From: Ignavibacteria bacterium
Lineage (GTDB): Bacteria; Bacteroidota; Ignavibacteria; OLB7
NCBI GenBank assembly: GCA_020635205.1
Contig: JACKAE010000001.1
Span: 744,001 to 808,000 of the forward strand
Length of the DNA: 64,000 bases
Direction of reading: 5' to 3'
Shown here: in pieces, positions 61,652-64,000 of the stretch
Layout of the letters: every line of letters begins with the position of its first letter
Numbering within the stretch: position 1 is the stretch's first letter
Position numbers and translations under genes: made by a program
The notes under the pieces: generated by a model
Database searches by the model: none
Seen by the model: only the letters and a program-made list of their open reading frames with translations
What the model was told of the DNA's origin: nothing

Positions 61652-63163
61652 TTACTTTTGAATGTGGAATTGCATCACCTGTTCTCGTGCCACGATGAAT
61701 ATCTCATCTTGATCGTTGATTACCATACCTGAGGCGACACCATTTACTGGGAATGCGCTCACATACCTTCCATCACCGTCGAAAACTTGCACGTGTAGTG
61801 AACTGCTGACGTAGACGCGACCGAGGCCATCAACGGCAAGTGCGTCTGGAGCGGTAAACTGCCCCGGCTCTCTTCCTCTCCCCCCAAAACGGTTGATATA
61901 CTTTCCATCACGCTCAAAAACATAGACCGCACTGCTGAAGCCGTCCATTGCGTAGACTCTCCCTTGACCATCCACCACCACCTTTACATTAACTACAGGT
62001 TTTCCAGTCACGGTGCTGATTCCTCTCTCGATTACCTGCGTCACTTTTTCATTTCGGTCGTAGAGGATAATGTCATCGCTCATTTGACCTGAGCGTGTCC
62101 CTTTACTTTTTCGCAATCCCTGCCAGAACGTAATAAGTCCACCATCAGGAGTTGTGGCGACTGCGTCGAATCCTTTCCACGTACCATACTCTATCGTTCC
62201 AAGCAGTTCTCCTGTCTCGCCGTTATACTTGTGGATGATTCCACCGAAGACAACGTAAGCAGTTCCATCTCTGCTCACAGCAAGGCTTCGCATCGGCGTA
62301 TCGTGGTTGATATTCCACTGCGAGACAAACGTTCCATCAGATTTGAATTTTTGCACCCGTCCACTACTGTACTCACCGACGTAGATGTTCCCCTCAGCGT
62401 CAAGCCCAATGTGGCGAGCGTCCTCCATCTTCCCCGGCCCGATTCCCTTGCTACCGAACGCCATTACCTCGGTAGCAAAGCCGAACTCTTGCTTCTCCTC
62501 TTGAGGTTCTACAGTCGATATATCCTCAGATTCACTGGAAGGGATGGGAGCTATATACTCTCCTTGGGGCGCAGAGTTTACCATAAAGAAGGATATGGCA
62601 GCACCGAAGCTAATTATCATCGTGGCAACCAGGATAATCACTCCGAGCTTCTTTTGCGCGGGGTTGCCTACTGATGTTGTTGAAGTATTCCTAATAGGAG
62701 TAGTCGTTCGGCCAGTTGATATGGAGAAGATTTCACCCTTATGCTCAGTCATGTGGGTGATAAGTCGGATTGCTTCGGTGTTATTCGAATCAAGCTGAAG
62801 GGCACGCTCGGCATACTGCATAGCGCGATACTTCTCAGCGTTCTCGTGATTTTCTACACCACTGTTCCAAAGGGCGGTGGCCAGACTGACGAGTGCAGGG
62901 GAATTGTTTGGTGAGAGGGCAACGGCATGTTCAAGTTCGCGAGAGGCACGTTCCCAGTTGTTGTACTGTAAGAACCCCTTTCCTCGGTTCAAATAGTCCT
63001 GAAAACTTTTTCGTGCATAGTCCAAATCTTCACGAGAGAGTCCTGACTGCAAGGCGATCTCCTCAAGCTCTTCTTCGCGCAACTCGTCTTGCTCCCGTTC
63101 ACGTCGAAGGGCGAGCACCTTTTCCATGTAGGATTGAACAATGCGGTCATGTTCCTCTGCCAT
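61652..63163 (-). CDS. membrane protein with cytoplasmic TPRs and periplasmic NHL propeller
   Basis: A 503-residue bitopic protein. Residues 1-50 are a charged helical segment like that in the 2TM protein (QSGLSREDLDYARKSFQDYL). TPR-type helices span about 55-140 (NWERASRELEHAVALSPNNS, YAERALQLDSNNTEAIRLIT). A single membrane helix is at about 172-195 (LGVIILVATMIISFGAAISF). The rest is an NHL-repeat propeller: HIGLDAEGNIYVGEYSSGRV, VVVDGQGRVYAMDGFSSAVY, DALAVDGLGRVYVSSSLHVQ. It may couple an external ligand or scaffold to a cytoplasmic partner. The last residues HIQK and the stop codon come from an ATTCAAAA repeat. Confidence 0.82.
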   Translation of the reverse strand: MAEEHDRIVQSYMEKVLALRREREQDELREEELEEIALQSGLSREDLDYARKSFQDYLNRGKGFLQYNNWERASRELEHAVALSPNNSPALVSLATALWNSGVENHENAEKYRAMQYAERALQLDSNNTEAIRLITHMTEHKGEIFSISTGRTTTPIRNTSTTSVGNPAQKKLGVIILVATMIISFGAAISFFMVNSAPQGEYIAPIPSSESEDISTVEPQEEKQEFGFATEVMAFGSKGIGPGKMEDARHIGLDAEGNIYVGEYSSGRVQKFKSDGTFVSQWNINHDTPMRSLAVSRDGTAYVVFGGIIHKYNGETGELLGTIEYGTWKGFDAVATTPDGGLITFWQGLRKSKGTRSGQMSDDIILYDRNEKVTQVIERGISTVTGKPVVNVKVVVDGQGRVYAMDGFSSAVYVFERDGKYINRFGGRGREPGQFTAPDALAVDGLGRVYVSSSLHVQVFDGDGRYVSAFPVNGVASGMVINDQDEIFIVAREQVMQFHIQK

Positions 63164-63293
63164 CTTGCACTATCTCGGTTAGTTGAACAGATAGGGCACA
63201 ATATAGGAAAGTTCAAGATCGAGGGTTCAGGGTGTAGCGAGAGCGGAGAAGAAAGCGGCTTCAAGTCGTTTCTTGCCCTGTTTGCTCCTTACT

Positions 63294-63314
63294 CCTCCGA
63301 CTAAAAGTCGGAGG
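63294..63314. terminator. short hairpin between two minus-strand genes
   Basis: Nine-bp arms CCTCCGACT and AGTCGGAGG around AAA. Lies 56 bases beyond the stop of the partial gene at the edge and 131 bases before the TPR-NHL start; could be a terminator or a dispersed palindrome of the kind common in these genomes. Confidence 0.5.
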
Positions 63315-63369
63315 TAAACATGAGTTGAGATCATCACTCGTGATACCTGACTAACTCTGCAAAGTCTCT

Positions 63370-64000
63370 CTATTGCGAAAGAGTCTGTTCTACGAGCAAA
63401 AACGAATCGGTTTTTACTCCATCGTTGACTGTGTGACATTGGTCGAAGCGAGCCAACATATTTGCCAATTCCGACTTTGGAATGTAGCGAGGAGCATAGG
63501 GCAGAAGTGCCTTCACAAAACGAGCCTGCACTTCGTTTAACTCACTCGTAGAACCTTCTTCACTAACTGTGAGGGTGACCGAAGCACCTTCGCGAACAAC
63601 TGTCTTGAACTGCCGAAGAATGTCGTCGTAACTGAGCGAGTCGAGGCTCGGTATTCTTGAGGGAGAGAACCAGTAAAGGTAGGTTTCGGTTCGGTGGTGA
63701 AGGTCGACAACGTGTCCCTTCATAATTCGACTTCTCTGCACAATTAACTCTGCATCAGCGCGGGCTATCTTTCGCGCACCGGTGGAATCTTCAACCATAA
63801 AAATCCCTTTGATGACCGATGAATCCAGCACTGCATCGCTGTAGAGAACGCTCCAGTCGATGCCAGCGTTCCCCCGACTTTCCGGTTGTGCGCTGGAGTA
63901 GCGGGCGACCTCATCGTCGTTGTTACTCAGCGTAATTTCCCACGCACGCAATCCCCCCTCCACTTCCTGTGAGGTCTTCACCTTCACGGTCGGTGCATCA
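63370..64000 (-). CDS. 3' part of an OmpA-related or FlgD-Ig-like exported protein (cut by window edge)
   Basis: The frame is open to the window edge (DAPTVKVKTSQEVEGGLRAW at the edge), so the start lies outside. The visible about 209 residues contain an Ig-like region (LRAWEITLSNNDDEVARYSS, IDWSVLYSDAVLDSSVIKG) followed by a degenerate OmpA-like domain (LYWFSPSRIPSLDSLSYDDI, ASVTLTVSEEGSTSELNEVQ) that lacks the usual GYTD and ARA signatures. Resembles the long OmpA-like envelope proteins of this phylum group. Family assignment is tentative. Confidence 0.55.
   Translation of the reverse strand, partial: DAPTVKVKTSQEVEGGLRAWEITLSNNDDEVARYSSAQPESRGNAGIDWSVLYSDAVLDSSVIKGIFMVEDSTGARKIARADAELIVQRSRIMKGHVVDLHHRTETYLYWFSPSRIPSLDSLSYDDILRQFKTVVREGASVTLTVSEEGSTSELNEVQARFVKALLPYAPRYIPKSELANMLARFDQCHTVNDGVKTDSFLLVEQTLSQ

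Noticed and set aside
1..64000. CRISPR array
   Set aside because: Direct repeats found are either coding (giant protein), two-copy tandems or dispersed; none has regular repeat-spacer structure or cas genes.

Overview
The window reads as a chromosomal segment of a Gram-negative bacterium from the Bacteroidota/Chlorobiota/Ignavibacteria side of the tree; a Kapabacteria-like organism is plausible, but the exact lineage is an inference. Evidence: a gliding/type IX secretion outer-membrane translocon protein (SprA), a second protein ending in a T9SS-type sorting domain, many lipoproteins and outer-membrane barrels, base composition near 50% GC by eye, few strong Shine-Dalgarno sites, and short low-complexity repeats typical of these genomes between genes. 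No rRNA, tRNA, CRISPR array, prophage or intact insertion sequence was seen.

Layout. 0.1-6.3 kb: small MGMT-family protein, two tandem-domain universal stress proteins, two CRP/FNR-type proteins (one without its DNA-binding domain), a glycosidase-like lipoprotein and queG. 6.3-6.9 kb: array of REP-like palindromes. 6.9-25.3 kb: tryptophan/kynurenine catabolic genes, all on the minus strand (kmo, kynU, kynB, ACMSD, HAAO, TDO, 4-oxalocrotonate decarboxylase), interrupted by a YfbK-like vWA lipoprotein, rluE, a decayed toxin-antitoxin pair, an SppA protease with an extra N-terminal barrel-like region, and an McrBC-type defence operon. 25.6-30.1 kb: RodZ-like protein, phytoene synthase, RadA, TerC. 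30.3-37.0 kb: sprA.

37.0-46.7 kb: a TPR/helix-turn-helix regulator whose 5' end is broken by a 60-bp insertion bounded by 27-bp direct repeats, divergent from a 2426-residue surface protein built from two families of near-identical DNA repeats. 47-50 kb: D-2-hydroxyacid dehydrogenase, YtxH-like protein, N-formylglutamate amidohydrolase-like protein. 50-54.5 kb: a 1291-residue vWA/WD40/choice-of-anchor/T9SS protein and a Uma2 pseudogene. 54.6-64 kb: pyrG, a 2TM protein, an OmpA/PD40 lipoprotein, two unknown lipoproteins, a TPR-NHL membrane protein and the 3' part of an OmpA-related gene cut by the window edge.

How the genes work together: TDO, KynB, KMO, KynU and HAAO would take tryptophan to 2-amino-3-carboxymuconate semialdehyde, and ACMSD plus 4-oxalocrotonate decarboxylase point to complete catabolism rather than NAD synthesis; the intermediate dehydrogenase and deaminase are not in the window. 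SprA exports T9SS cargo such as the 1291-residue protein. The most unusual themes are repeats that invade gene ends (supplying C-terminal residues and stop codons), a repeat inserted in frame inside kynB, and the broken regulator next to the giant repetitive surface protein.
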